The notes below the pieces were generated by a model. The model ran no database searches. It was not told where the DNA came from and saw only the letters and a program-made list of their open reading frames with translations. A stretch of 64,000 nt of DNA from Lachnospiraceae bacterium (GTDB lineage Bacteria; Bacillota; Clostridia; Lachnospirales; Lachnospiraceae), in assembly GCA_024687745.1 (NCBI GenBank), contig JAILEM010000136.1, forward strand, positions 1 through 64,000, read 5' to 3'. Shown here one piece after another: positions 16,706 to 26,189 of the stretch. A program made the translations under genes and the position numbers. Position 1 is the stretch's first letter. Each line of letters opens with the position of its first letter.

Positions 16706-17857
16706 ATGCAATATGTAGCTGAGACTTTAAGCAATCTCATACATCAGACAGCATTCTTCGGGCTTACCGGCGGTAATATCATAATGATCGCTGTAGCCTG
16801 CTGCTTTCTGTATCTTGCGATCGCTAAAGAATATGAACCATTGCTGCTTCTTCCTATTTCATTCGGTATGCTGCTTGTAAATATATATCCGGATATAATG
16901 ATGACTATAGAAGAATCAACAAATGGTGTAGGAGGATTGCTCCACTATTTCTATCTGCTCGATGAATGGGCTATCCTTCCTTCGTTAATTTTCATGGGTG
17001 TAGGAGCAATGACGGATTTCGGCCCCCTAATTGCCAACCCCAAGAGCTTTTTACTAGGCGCATCAGCGCAGTTTGGTATCTTTGCCGCTTACTTTGGTGC
17101 CATAGCTTTGGGCTTTAACGATAAGGCAGCCGCAGCTGTTTCCATCATAGGCGGAGCAGACGGACCCACGTCCATCTTCCTTGCCGGTAAGCTTGGTCAG
17201 ACTGCACTTCTTGGTCCAATAGCGGTTGCGGCATATTCTTATATGTCACTTGTACCTATCATCCAGCCGCCTATAATGAAGCTCCTTACCACGGAAAAGG
17301 AAAGAAAGATCAAAATGGAACAGCTTCGTCCGGTTTCAAAGCTTGAAAAGATTCTGTTCCCAATAATAGTTACGATAGTTGTCTGTCTTATACTTCCCAC
17401 AACGGCACCTCTTGTAGGAATGCTGATGCTTGGAAATCTCTTCAGGGAGTCGGGTGTTGTAAGACAGCTTACGGAAACAGCCAGCAATGCTCTTATGTAT
17501 ATAGTTGTTATAATTCTCGGAACATCCGTAGGAGCAACCACAAGTGCTGAAGCTTTCCTGAATACAGATACTTTAAAGATAGTAGTACTCGGACTTATAG
17601 CATTTGCTTTCGGTACCGCGGCAGGCGTTCTGTTCGGAAAGCTTATGTGCGTCATTACACGCGGAAAGGTTAATCCTCTTATCGGTTCGGCCGGTGTTTC
17701 GGCAGTTCCAATGGCGGCCAGAGTTTCCCAGAAGGTCGGTGCAGAGGCTGATCCCACCAACTTCCTGCTGATGCATGCCATGGGTCCCAATGTGGCCGGT
17801 GTTATCGGTACTGCAGTAGCAGCCGGTACATTTATGGCAATATTCGGAGTATTTTGA
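16706..17857 (+). CDS. oadB: Sodium-translocating decarboxylase beta subunit
   Basis: This is the OadB/MmdB/GcdB family, the integral membrane subunit that decarboxylates carboxybiotin and exports Na+. At 383 residues it has nine or more hydrophobic segments. The conserved GGADGPTSI motif (residues 149-157) includes the aspartate implicated in Na+ coupling, and the C-terminal segment is the family's Gly/Ala-rich one. It starts at ATG 16706 behind GGAGG (16693-16697). Its presence shows that the cluster couples biotin chemistry to an ion gradient. Confidence 0.93.
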   Translation: MQYVAETLSNLIHQTAFFGLTGGNIIMIAVACCFLYLAIAKEYEPLLLLPISFGMLLVNIYPDIMMTIEESTNGVGGLLHYFYLLDEWAILPSLIFMGVGAMTDFGPLIANPKSFLLGASAQFGIFAAYFGAIALGFNDKAAAAVSIIGGADGPTSIFLAGKLGQTALLGPIAVAAYSYMSLVPIIQPPIMKLLTTEKERKIKMEQLRPVSKLEKILFPIIVTIVVCLILPTTAPLVGMLMLGNLFRESGVVRQLTETASNALMYIVVIILGTSVGATTSAEAFLNTDTLKIVVLGLIAFAFGTAAGVLFGKLMCVITRGKVNPLIGSAGVSAVPMAARVSQKVGAEADPTNFLLMHAMGPNVAGVIGTAVAAGTFMAIFGVF

Positions 17858-17872
17858 TCAATTAAACTAATC

Positions 17873-17895
17873 ATGGGAAATCAAAGGATTCCCAT
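17873..17895 (+). repeat. Intercistronic stem-loop
   Basis: ATGGGAA (17873-17879) and TTCCCAT (17889-17895) form a hairpin between the pump gene and the last carboxyltransferase gene. There is no T tract, so RNA processing or stability is more likely than termination. Confidence 0.55.
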
Positions 17896-17939
17896 ATTGC
17901 AAAAATATCTTAAAGATAGTTTTTGTTAGGAGGAATAAT

Positions 17940-19373
17940 ATGTCTGAAACAGTAAAAAAACCAATCAAGATAACTGAAACCATACTGCGTGATGCACACC
18001 AGTCACTGATAGCTACGAGAATGCCCACCGAGGTCATGCTCCCCATCCTTGATAAGCTTGACAAGGTCGGATATCATTCACTGGAGTGCTGGGGAGGAGC
18101 TACATTTGATGCATCCCTTCGTTTCCTTAAGGAAGATCCCTGGGAAAGATTAAGAAAGATCAGGGATGGCGCGAAGAATACAAAGCTTCAGATGCTCTTC
18201 AGAGGACAGAATATCTTAGGATACCGTCCTTATGCAGATGATGTTGTATATGCTTTCGTTGAAAAGTCAATAGCAAACGGTATCGATATAATCCGTATAT
18301 TTGACTGCCTTAACGATCTCAGAAATCTGCAGGCAGCCGTTGATGCCACAAATAAGATAAAGAAGCAGGAGGGAAGAGGAGAATCACAGATCGCCCTTTC
18401 CTATACCTTAGGTGATGCCTATACCTTAGAGTACTGGGCAGATACAGCAAAGAAGATCGAGGAGATGGGTGCCGATTCCATCTGTATCAAGGATATGGCG
18501 GGACTTCTTGTTCCCTATAAGGCTGCAGAGCTTGTTAAGACACTTAAGGAGAATACAAAGCTTCCTATCCAGCTGCATACACATTATACATCCGGTGTTG
18601 CTTCGATGACCTATCTTAAGGCTGTTGAAGCAGGTGTTGATGTTATCGACTGTGCAATGTCACCTCTTGCGCTCGGGACATCACAGCCCGCTACAGAGGT
18701 TATGGTCGAGGCATTCAGGGGTACACCTTACGATACGGGTTATGATCAGAATCTGCTCGCTGAGATAGCAGATTACTTCAGACCTTACAGAGAAGAGTGT
18801 CTTGCAAACGGACTGCTCAATCCCAAGGTGCTCGGTGTCAATATCAAGACCCTGTTATATCAGGTTCCCGGCGGAATGTTATCAAACATGGTATCCCAGC
18901 TTAAGGAACAGAATGCAGAGGATAAATATAATGAAGTTCTTGAAGAGATCCCCCGCGTACGTAAGGACTGCGGTGAGCCTCCTCTTGTCACTCCTTCATC
19001 ACAGATCGTCGGAACCCAGGCGGTTCTCAATGTTCTTATGGGCGAGAGATACAAGATGGCTACAGGAGAGTTCAAGGATCTTCTGCGCGGTAAGTACGGT
19101 CAGACCGTTAAGCCCATGAATCAGGAGGTTATCGACAAGGTTATCCCCGGAGAGGAAAGATTTACCTCACGTTCTGCAGATGCCGCAGGTCTTACAAATG
19201 AGATGGATAAGCTCGAATCAGAGATGAAGCAGTATAAACAGCAGGATGAGGACGTTCTTTCATATGCACTTTTCCCTCAGGTTGCAACCGAATTCTTCAA
19301 ATATCGTGAAGCACAGCAGACAGGTGTGGATGCGACAAAGGCGGATACCGCAAACGGTGCTTATCCCGTATAA
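17940..19373 (+). CDS. Pyruvate/oxaloacetate carboxyltransferase (OadA / PycB / 5S-like) without biotin domain
   Basis: This is a TIM-barrel carboxyltransferase that exchanges CO2 between biotin and pyruvate/oxaloacetate. Metal ligands are visible: Asp18 in LRDAHQS, the carbamylated Lys184 in CIKDMAG, and His213 and His215 in LHTHYTSG. The conserved barrel and the post-barrel domain are present, but the 477-residue protein ends without the Pro/Ala linker and biotinyl domain of OadA. It therefore resembles the 5S subunit of propionibacterial transcarboxylase and must use the separate carrier. AGGAGG lies six bases before the ATG. Confidence 0.92.
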   Translation: MSETVKKPIKITETILRDAHQSLIATRMPTEVMLPILDKLDKVGYHSLECWGGATFDASLRFLKEDPWERLRKIRDGAKNTKLQMLFRGQNILGYRPYADDVVYAFVEKSIANGIDIIRIFDCLNDLRNLQAAVDATNKIKKQEGRGESQIALSYTLGDAYTLEYWADTAKKIEEMGADSICIKDMAGLLVPYKAAELVKTLKENTKLPIQLHTHYTSGVASMTYLKAVEAGVDVIDCAMSPLALGTSQPATEVMVEAFRGTPYDTGYDQNLLAEIADYFRPYREECLANGLLNPKVLGVNIKTLLYQVPGGMLSNMVSQLKEQNAEDKYNEVLEEIPRVRKDCGEPPLVTPSSQIVGTQAVLNVLMGERYKMATGEFKDLLRGKYGQTVKPMNQEVIDKVIPGEERFTSRSADAAGLTNEMDKLESEMKQYKQQDEDVLSYALFPQVATEFFKYREAQQTGVDATKADTANGAYPV

Positions 19374-19472
19374 GCCTTAAAGGTAAGAACAGATAAGGAT
19401 TAAACAGAGGTCAAAGGACCATTGGTAAACAAGACAACGGTATGATTAAACTATATGCAGAGGTGGTTATAG

Positions 19473-20030
19473 ATGGCTAGAAAAGAACAGATCACAAAGG
19501 AAGTGATCATAGAAGGTGCATTTGATCTTTTGCGTAAGCAGGGGATCGAGATGGTAACTGCAAGAAAACTCGCATCTCATATAGGCTGTTCAACGCAGCC
19601 GATCTTCAGGGTTTATGAGAATATGGATGCTTTGAATGAAGAATTATTTGAAAAGGCCAGGAACTATTACGAAGAGTTCTACATCAATTTCAAAAAAGAG
19701 AGTGCCATACCTTTTGTTGACCTGGGGATGAGCTATATAAGATTTGCCAGGGAAGAGATAAACATATTCAAGCTATTGTTTATGACACAGCATAACAGTG
19801 ATAATACCATGTATGATCTTATCAACGGAAAGGATAAGGGCTTCGTCATCAAGGAGTTAAAAAGGGTCCACAACCTGAATATGGATAAGGCAAGCTCCCT
19901 GTTCATGAAGATATTCATCTTCATACACGGAATGGCCTGTATGTCTACCAACGGTGAATTTGATCTTACAAGAGATGAGGTCACCAAGATGCTTTCCGAG
20001 GTGATAAACAATTTTATAAAAAATCAGTAG
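19473..20030 (+). CDS. TetR-family transcriptional regulator
   Basis: This is a 185-residue regulator. The N-terminal TetR helix-turn-helix is visible around residues 22-50 (TARKLASHIGCSTQPIFRVY), followed by an all-helical ligand domain with no recognisable ligand signature. It lies 99 bases downstream of the carboxyltransferase cluster on the same strand and before a strong terminator, so it may be co-transcribed and control that cluster. A candidate target is the GGTGCA/TGCACC repeat at 13928-13944; this is inference. Confidence 0.88.
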   Translation: MARKEQITKEVIIEGAFDLLRKQGIEMVTARKLASHIGCSTQPIFRVYENMDALNEELFEKARNYYEEFYINFKKESAIPFVDLGMSYIRFAREEINIFKLLFMTQHNSDNTMYDLINGKDKGFVIKELKRVHNLNMDKASSLFMKIFIFIHGMACMSTNGEFDLTRDEVTKMLSEVINNFIKNQ

Positions 20031-20036
20031 ATCGGA

Positions 20037-20066
20037 GATGGTGTTCGAAACGAACACCATCTTTTA
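20037..20066 (+). terminator. Terminator after the TetR gene
   Basis: GATGGTGTTCG (20037-20047) pairs with CGAACACCATC (20051-20061) around a three-base loop, followed by TTTT. Confidence 0.88.
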
Positions 20067-20127
20067 CGATTAAGGCCATAGGATATCAAAGAGCAGGAGA
20101 AAATATAATGGATCGGGAGAAGGTTTT

Positions 20128-21351
20128 ATGAAGGTCTGTGTTGTGGGCGGCGGTCCGGCCGGAATGATGGCTGCGATAATGGCCGGAAGAAACGGACACA
20201 GGGTAACCGTCATCGAAAAGAATGAAAAGCTCGGTAAAAAGCTATATATAACAGGGAAGGGCAGATGCAACCTTACAAATGACTGTGACAAAGACACATT
20301 TTTTGACAACGTGATCTCCAATCCCAGGTTTTTGTACAGCGCATACAGCTTTATGGATACTAAGAAGCTGGAGGCTTTTTTTGAAGAGCTTGGTTTAAAG
20401 CTAAAGGTCGAGAGAGGAAACAGGGTATTTCCGGCATCAGATCACTCCTCTGATGTAACAGGAGCCTTAAAAAGAGAGATGGACAGACTTGGGATAACTG
20501 TCATCTACAATACCAGAGTAAGAAATCTGGTGCTTGACAATACTGAATTTACGGGCATAATTACCGATAAAGGGGAAGAGATATCCGCAGAAGGACTTAT
20601 CCTGTGTGTCGGAGGCTCTTCGTATCAAAGCACGGGATCTAACGGAGAAAGTCTTATATTTTCGGAAATGCTCGGACTTAAGCATGTAAAACCCGAACCC
20701 TCCCTTGTGCCCCTTGTTACCAAAGAGAGATTTGTAAAAGATTTACAGGGACTTGCCTTAAAGAACATAAAGATATCGGTTTACAGAGATAAAAAAAAGA
20801 TATTTGAGGATCAGGGAGAGCTTCTTTTTACACATTTCGGAGTAAGCGGTCCTCTTATACTCAGTGCGAGCTGTCATCTTAAGGAGGAGGATTACAAAAA
20901 GGACATAAGACTGGTCCTTGATCTTAAACCTGCGCTTGATGAAAAGAAGCTGGATGAGAGAATATTGAGCGATCTATCAAAATACAGGAACAAGCAGTTT
21001 GGGAATTCCTTAAAAGATCTGCTTCCGTCTTCCATGATACCTGTCTTTGTGGATCTTTCGGGTATAGATCCCCAAAAAAAGGTAAACAGTATCACAAAAT
21101 GTGAAAGAGAGAAGCTTTTAAGGCTTTTTAAAGGCTTTGAACTTAAGATCACGGGAAACAGGGGATTTGATGAGGCAATAATCACAAGAGGCGGGATAAG
21201 TACAAAGGAAATAGATCCCGGTTCGATGAGACTGAAAAAGTATGAGAATATATATGCGGCAGGGGAAATGATAGATCTGGATGCCTATACCGGAGGCTTC
21301 AACCTTCAGATAGCATGGTCTACCGGAGCACTTGCCGGGAACAGCATATAG
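20128..21351 (+). CDS. NAD(P)/FAD-dependent oxidoreductase, HI0933/YhiN family
   Basis: This is a flavoprotein of 407 residues. The Rossmann dinucleotide motif VVGGGPAGMMAA starts at residue 4, the KLYITGKGRCNLTN segment is the family hallmark, and GEMIDLDAYTGGFNLQIAW near the C-terminus closes the FAD site. The function of the family (formerly BaiN/HI0933) is not settled. In Clostridia it often sits beside cmk and ispH, as here, fourteen bases before the cmk reading frame. GGGAGAAGG precedes the ATG. Confidence 0.9.
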   Translation: MKVCVVGGGPAGMMAAIMAGRNGHRVTVIEKNEKLGKKLYITGKGRCNLTNDCDKDTFFDNVISNPRFLYSAYSFMDTKKLEAFFEELGLKLKVERGNRVFPASDHSSDVTGALKREMDRLGITVIYNTRVRNLVLDNTEFTGIITDKGEEISAEGLILCVGGSSYQSTGSNGESLIFSEMLGLKHVKPEPSLVPLVTKERFVKDLQGLALKNIKISVYRDKKKIFEDQGELLFTHFGVSGPLILSASCHLKEEDYKKDIRLVLDLKPALDEKKLDERILSDLSKYRNKQFGNSLKDLLPSSMIPVFVDLSGIDPQKKVNSITKCEREKLLRLFKGFELKITGNRGFDEAIITRGGISTKEIDPGSMRLKKYENIYAAGEMIDLDAYTGGFNLQIAWSTGALAGNSI

Positions 21352-21388
21352 TTAACAGTTAAGGGTGAAGAAGAGAAAGGAAAAGATC

Positions 21389-22066
21389 ATGAATGAAAGT
21401 ATTACGGCAATAGCGATCGACGGACCCGCAGGTGCGGGAAAGAGTACGATAGCCAGGGCAGTTGCAAAAAAAATGGGATATATCTATGTGGATACGGGAG
21501 CCATGTACAGAGCCATGGCACTCTATCTTATAAGAGAGAAAATAAGCCCCGACGATAGGGAAAAAATAGAGAAGGCCTGTGATAATGCCGTTATTTCGAT
21601 CGACCATATAAACGGCGAACAGGTAGTGCTTCTTGGTGAAGAAAATGTAAACGGCCTTATAAGGACGGAGGAAGTGAGCAGTATGGCTTCAAAGAGCTCG
21701 GCCAATGAAAGAGTCAGGGCAAAGCTTGTCGCACTTCAGCAGGAGCTTGCGGCAAAGAGAAGTGTCGTGATGGATGGAAGGGATATAGGGACAAAGGTTT
21801 TGCCAAATGCTGCAGTCAAGATATTTCTTACAGCAGATGCTGATGTAAGGGCAAAGAGAAGATATGATGAGCTTACATCAAAAGGAGTATCCTGTGATCT
21901 TAATGAGATAAAAAAGGATATCACGGAAAGGGATCATCAGGATATGACAAGGGCTATATCTCCGCTTAAAAAGGCCGATGATGCAATACTTGTCGATACT
22001 TCGGCAATGACCATAGAAGAGGTGACAGAGAGGATACTTTCTATTATAAACAGTAAATCAGTATAA
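21389..22066 (+). CDS. cmk: Cytidylate kinase
   Basis: Cytidylate kinase phosphorylates CMP and dCMP. The P-loop GPAGAGKST is near the N-terminus, followed by YVDTGAMYRAM and the MDGRDIGT motif. The frame is open from a GTG at 21365, but ATG 21389 is preceded by AAAGGAAAAG and gives the standard N-terminus (225 residues). It is followed closely by ispH. Confidence 0.95.
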   Translation: MNESITAIAIDGPAGAGKSTIARAVAKKMGYIYVDTGAMYRAMALYLIREKISPDDREKIEKACDNAVISIDHINGEQVVLLGEENVNGLIRTEEVSSMASKSSANERVRAKLVALQQELAAKRSVVMDGRDIGTKVLPNAAVKIFLTADADVRAKRRYDELTSKGVSCDLNEIKKDITERDHQDMTRAISPLKKADDAILVDTSAMTIEEVTERILSIINSKSV

Positions 22067-22084
22067 TAACTTATGTGAGGTTAA

Positions 22085-22960
22085 ATGATGGAGAAATATG
22101 CGACGTCTACGGGGGGGAGTGTATGTGTAGCTGATAAGGCCGGATTCTGCTTCGGAGTTGAAAGAGCTGTGAATACGGCTTATAAGACAGCGGAAAGGGG
22201 CGGAACTCTCTATACCTATGGCCCCATAATCCATAACGAAGAGGTGACAAGGGATCTTTCCGGGAGGGGGATAAGCATAACCGAAGATATAGACTCCCTT
22301 AAGGATGAAGACGCTGTGATAATACTAAGGTCTCACGGAGTTAAAAGAAGCATTATAGAAAAGATCCGGGCCAGGGGATATGAGATCGTGGACACCACCT
22401 GTCCTTTTGTAAAAAAGATCCACAGGATAGTAGATGAGGAAAGCGCAAAGGGATGCCGGATCGTTATAGTCGGAAACAAAAACCATCCGGAGGTCCAGGG
22501 GATAGAAGGATGGTGCAATAATGAACCTTTCATTATAGAAAAACCCGAGGATGCCGAAAAAATATGCTTTGGAGAGAATGAAAAGGTATGTGTTGTGGTT
22601 CAGACAACATTTAACCATGAAAAATTAAAAGATTTAGTTGATATTTTAAAAAAAAATTGCTATCATGTTAATGTTGTGAATACAATTTGCAATGCGACAG
22701 AAGAGCGACAAACCGAGGCGCGTAATTTAGCCGGGAAAATGGATGCTATGATCGTCGTTGGCGGTGCCAGGAGCTCCAATACACAGAAATTGTACGAGAT
22801 CTGCAGGGAGGAATGTGAGGATTCTTTTCTTATCAGGACTTTTGCGGATCTTGAGATCATAAAGATCAAAGCAGGATCTGATATATGTATTACAGCCGGA
22901 GCATCTACCCCAAATAATATCATTGAGGAGGTTCTGAACTATGTCAGAATTAACTTTTGA
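22085..22960 (+). CDS. ispH: 4-hydroxy-3-methylbut-2-enyl diphosphate reductase (IspH)
   Basis: IspH is the last enzyme of the MEP isoprenoid pathway and a [4Fe-4S] protein that yields IPP and DMAPP. The three cluster cysteines are in GFCFGVERA (Cys22), TTCPFV and TICNAT, and the GxxxHPEVQG motif is present. At 291 residues the protein is complete. An in-frame second ATG at 22088 is an equally likely start. Its last 20 bases overlap the S1 gene in another frame. In many Clostridia the two are fused; here they are separate. Confidence 0.95.
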   Translation: MMEKYATSTGGSVCVADKAGFCFGVERAVNTAYKTAERGGTLYTYGPIIHNEEVTRDLSGRGISITEDIDSLKDEDAVIILRSHGVKRSIIEKIRARGYEIVDTTCPFVKKIHRIVDEESAKGCRIVIVGNKNHPEVQGIEGWCNNEPFIIEKPEDAEKICFGENEKVCVVVQTTFNHEKLKDLVDILKKNCYHVNVVNTICNATEERQTEARNLAGKMDAMIVVGGARSSNTQKLYEICREECEDSFLIRTFADLEIIKIKAGSDICITAGASTPNNIIEEVLNYVRINF

Positions 22961-24182
22961 CCAACTCTTAGACCAGTCTTTTAAAACGATCCATAACGGA
23001 GAGGTAGTTGAAGGTACTGTCATTGACGTTAAGCCGGATGAGATAGTCCTTAATATAGGATATAAGTCAGATGGAATAATTACAAGAGATGAGTATTCAA
23101 ATACGCCGGGTATCGATCTGACTACTGCAGTTAAGGTGGGAGATACTATGGAAGCCAAGGTATTAAAGGTTAACGACGGTGAAGGTCAGGTTTCACTTAC
23201 CTATAAGAGATTAGCACTTGACAAGGGTAATAAGAAGCTTGAGGAAGCCTTTAATAACCAGACCGTACTTAAGGCCAGGGTTACTGAAGTTTTAAACGGC
23301 GGAGTTTGTGTCAATGTAGAAGAATCAAGGGTATTTATACCCGCAAGTCTTGTATCCGATTCCTTTGAGAAGGATCTTACCAAGTTCCTTGATAAGGAGA
23401 TAGAATTTGTCATTACCGAATTCAATCCAAGAAGAAGAAGGATAATCGGAGACCGTAAACAGCTTCTTGTTGCCGAAAAGGAAAAGAAACAGAAGGAGCT
23501 TTTGGAGCGTATCCATGAAGGTGATACCGTAGAAGGTGTAGTTAAGAATGTCAAGGATTTCGGTGTATTTGTTGATCTTGGCGGAACTGACGGACTTCTT
23601 CACATTTCCGAAATATCCTGGGGCAGGGTTGAAAATCCCCAGAAGGTATTTAAGGTAGGCCAGGAGATCAAGGTTCTGGTTAAGGAGATCAATGAAAACA
23701 AGATCGCTTTAAGTCTTAAGTTTGACGGATCCAATCCCTGGGATAAGGCTATGGAGAAATATGCTCCCGGCAATATCGTAACAGGTAAGATCGCAAGAAT
23801 GACGGATTTTGGTGCTTTTGTTGAGCTCGAGCCGGGTATCGATGCCCTTCTCCATGTTTCACAGATATCAAGAGAACATATCAACAAGCCTTCGGATGTA
23901 TTGAATATCGGAGATGAGATCACTGCAAAGGTAGTTGATTTCAAACTTGAAGAGAAGAAGATATCCTTAAGCATCAAGGCAACACTTCCTCCCGAACCAA
24001 AGGCAGAGGAAGAGAAGGAAGAAAGTGATGAGGATGTTGCTTCCGTTGATATAGAAGCAGTCGGAAAAGCTATGGAGGAAGAGGCCGCCAAGAAGGAGGC
24101 TATGGAAAGTGCAGCAGTTAATGAGGCTGCAGAGACTGATGCTGCAGATGATGCAGACGCGGAGGAATCAAAAGAAGAATAA
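22941..24182 (+). CDS. rpsA: S1-domain RNA-binding protein (RpsA-like, four S1 repeats)
   Basis: This S1-like protein binds mRNA on the 30S subunit. Four OB-fold S1 repeats are readable at about residues 20-91, 107-172, 190-258 and 275-345. The third and fourth are the most canonical (DFGVFVDLGG and DFGAFVELEP). An acidic Glu/Ala tail follows to residue 413. The ribosome binding site GAGGAGG (22925-22931) lies inside ispH, and the start overlaps ispH by 20 bases, so translation is coupled. Firmicute S1 homologues are shorter than E. coli S1, so equivalence in initiation is uncertain. Confidence 0.92.
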   Translation: MSELTFDQLLDQSFKTIHNGEVVEGTVIDVKPDEIVLNIGYKSDGIITRDEYSNTPGIDLTTAVKVGDTMEAKVLKVNDGEGQVSLTYKRLALDKGNKKLEEAFNNQTVLKARVTEVLNGGVCVNVEESRVFIPASLVSDSFEKDLTKFLDKEIEFVITEFNPRRRRIIGDRKQLLVAEKEKKQKELLERIHEGDTVEGVVKNVKDFGVFVDLGGTDGLLHISEISWGRVENPQKVFKVGQEIKVLVKEINENKIALSLKFDGSNPWDKAMEKYAPGNIVTGKIARMTDFGAFVELEPGIDALLHVSQISREHINKPSDVLNIGDEITAKVVDFKLEEKKISLSIKATLPPEPKAEEEKEESDEDVASVDIEAVGKAMEEEAAKKEAMESAAVNEAAETDAADDADAEESKEE

Positions 24183-24206
24183 AAAATAATATAGAGGTGA
24201 CGTTTA

Positions 24207-24989
24207 ATGGCAGCTATGGATTATGAAACATTCGAAGCTCAGGTTTTGAAAATGACAGGGATCGACCTTGTGGCTTATAAGGAAAAGCAGATGAAAAGGA
24301 GGATCGATACCCTTATTCGTAAGCATAATTCTACGGGCTATGAGGATTTTCTCCAGAAGCTTAAGACAGATAAATCTCTCTTTGATGAATTTATCAATTA
24401 TCTGACGATAAATGTATCTGAATTCTACAGGAATCCAGAACAGTGGGCTCTGATGGACAAGGAGTTCCTTCCCGAGATGATAGGAAGATACGGTAAGAAT
24501 CTTAAGGTATGGAGTGCTGCCTGTTCAACCGGTGATGAGCCCTATTCGCTGGTAATGGCTTTGTCAAAGCATATTCCGATGAATCAGATAAAGATCACCG
24601 CAACAGACCTTGACAAGCAGGTCATAGCACAGGCAAAGAATGGTCTCTATGCAGCAAAGAGCCTTGCGGGAGTTCCGTCGGATCTTAAGAATAAATACTT
24701 TAAGCAGATAGGTTCCTCTTATCAGATATCCGATGAGATAAAATCAAGAGTAGAGTTTAAGGAGCATAATCTATTAAAGGATCCTTATCCTGACAGATGT
24801 AATTTCATAGTCTGCAGAAATGTTCTGATATATTTTACCGATGAGGCAAAAGAAGAGATATATAAAAAGTTCTATAAATCACTGGTACCGGGCGGAGTTC
24901 TGTTTATCGGAAGTACCGAGCAGATCGTTAACCATAAGGCTTACGGTTTTGTAAGAAGGAATTCATTCTATTATCAGAAGCCCGTATGA
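24207..24989 (+). CDS. cheR: Chemotaxis methyltransferase CheR
   Basis: CheR methylates glutamates of chemoreceptors with S-adenosylmethionine. The N-terminal helical domain is followed by the SAM-binding motif WSAACSTGDEPYS, a TDLD acidic loop, and CRNVLIYF. The 260-residue length is typical. It is separated from rpsA by 24 bases and ends at a terminator. No other chemotaxis gene is in the window, so the receptors and cheB lie elsewhere. Confidence 0.93.
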   Translation: MAAMDYETFEAQVLKMTGIDLVAYKEKQMKRRIDTLIRKHNSTGYEDFLQKLKTDKSLFDEFINYLTINVSEFYRNPEQWALMDKEFLPEMIGRYGKNLKVWSAACSTGDEPYSLVMALSKHIPMNQIKITATDLDKQVIAQAKNGLYAAKSLAGVPSDLKNKYFKQIGSSYQISDEIKSRVEFKEHNLLKDPYPDRCNFIVCRNVLIYFTDEAKEEIYKKFYKSLVPGGVLFIGSTEQIVNHKAYGFVRRNSFYYQKPV

Positions 24990-25016
24990 TCCTGACTCTT
25001 AAGGATCAGGATTTTT
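24989..25016 (+). terminator. Terminator after cheR
   Basis: ATCCTGA (24989-24995) pairs with TCAGGAT (25006-25012), followed by TTTT. The 3' arm overlaps the stop of the convergent exonuclease gene. Confidence 0.7.
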
Positions 25017-26112
25017 CAGTAAGATATTTAAGAAGTGCAGGAATGTATGTTTCCTGTACTTCTTTTATTTTAAAAAGAGCTTCATCAAATATAACGTAAT
25101 CGGGGGAGGATGTTAAGGATGACTTAAAGAGCGTACTCCCAAAGCCCTGTCCGAATACCGGGATGAAGGAGGCGGTTTTCTTTATGCAGCAGTTATCCTT
25201 TTTGGCTCTTTCCCTTCTTGAACGGTCCACACCCGAAGCCATGCTCTTCAATATAACCGTATCTTCAAGGGGTAGATAATAATAATCCCTGTAGTTATCA
25301 AAATAGTGTCTGAGCGTACATTCCTTTACGGGTATCCTGACCGTCAGGGTATCATCTGAGAAGGAGATAAAAATATCCTCATTGAGTGATCTGAAATCTG
25401 AGGGAAGGGAGGCCTTTAAAACCGATTCTATAAGTATCTCTGTTCGTTTGTTACCATAAAGATCGCTGTATTCATTGATCCTGTAATTTTTAAAGGATAT
25501 ATCCGCTGAGGTAAGCTTTGTATATTTGAGGATGGGAAGGATGGAAAGCATCCCCTTAAGATCTTCAATGTTGTGGAAGAGAAGAGGTTTTAAAAGCTCT
25601 TCTGAGGGCTCTCTTACCATATCGTAATAGACAGGGATCAGATCCCTTCCGGTATAGGGATCATCACTGTGTATACCAAGAAAATCCTCTACGTTACGCT
25701 GCTTAAGGGATGAGAGTCCAAGGAGCTTTCCAAAGGGCTTTATCAGGGTATATATATCTATGCTCCTAAAGCCCTTTAAGGGATTATCGTAGCCGTAAAG
25801 CTTAGCCTTGTGGTCTATATAGGGAAGATCAAACCTTCCGCCGTTGTAATGGATAAGGGTATCAAAACCTTCCGAAAAGGAGAAAAAATCATCGAGAATA
25901 AAGTTTTCTTCCGAGGGCTTATCGGCAAACCATTGTAAGGTATGAAATTCATCATCACAAAAGAACCCTGCACCTATAAGGTAAAGGGTCGTCCTATCCC
26001 TTGAAAGACCGGTCGTCTCTATGTCAACAAAGAGGATTTTACGGCGATCACCTAAGGAATCGATATCAAAATCGGGGATCATATTACTGTAAACGTTTTC
26101 ATATTCATGCAT
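25006..26112 (-). CDS. YprB-like ribonuclease H-fold (DEDD) exonuclease
   Basis: This is a predicted 3'-5' exonuclease of the RNase H-like superfamily (PF13482, YprB). The first catalytic pair is Asp30 and Glu32 in FVDIETTG, with further acidic positions in HYNGGRFDLPYID and in the later YYDMV segment. At 368 residues it has a C-terminal half with no recognised domain. It starts at ATG 26112 with no ribosome binding site; a good promoter ends seven bases before the ATG, so the transcript may be leaderless. The biological role of the family is unknown. Confidence 0.82.
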   Translation of the reverse strand: MHEYENVYSNMIPDFDIDSLGDRRKILFVDIETTGLSRDRTTLYLIGAGFFCDDEFHTLQWFADKPSEENFILDDFFSFSEGFDTLIHYNGGRFDLPYIDHKAKLYGYDNPLKGFRSIDIYTLIKPFGKLLGLSSLKQRNVEDFLGIHSDDPYTGRDLIPVYYDMVREPSEELLKPLLFHNIEDLKGMLSILPILKYTKLTSADISFKNYRINEYSDLYGNKRTEILIESVLKASLPSDFRSLNEDIFISFSDDTLTVRIPVKECTLRHYFDNYRDYYYLPLEDTVILKSMASGVDRSRRERAKKDNCCIKKTASFIPVFGQGFGSTLFKSSLTSSPDYVIFDEALFKIKEVQETYIPALLKYLTEKS

Positions 26113-26119
26113 ATTTAAA

Positions 26120-26148
26120 TCTATAACATTTTTTGGGGATAATGTAAA
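26120..26148 (-). promoter_or_regulatory. Minus-strand promoter of the exonuclease gene (leaderless)
   Basis: On the minus strand TTTACA (26148-26143), 17 bases, TATAGA (26125-26120). Only seven bases separate the -10 from the ATG, so transcription would start at or next to the initiation codon. Confidence 0.6.
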
Positions 26149-26153
26149 TATTG

Positions 26154-26182
26154 TTTAAATTTTAACGAATATGGGTTATAAT
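26154..26182 (+). promoter_or_regulatory. Plus-strand promoter of the membrane-protein gene (leaderless)
   Basis: TTTAAA (26154-26159), 17 bases, perfect TATAAT (26177-26182), again with only seven bases before the ATG at 26190. Confidence 0.6.
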
Positions 26183-26189
26183 TTGTTTT

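Noticed and set aside
20104..20109. TATAAT before the flavoprotein gene as a promoter
   Set aside because: No acceptable -35 is found 16-19 bases upstream (ATATCA only), so the call would rest on six bases.
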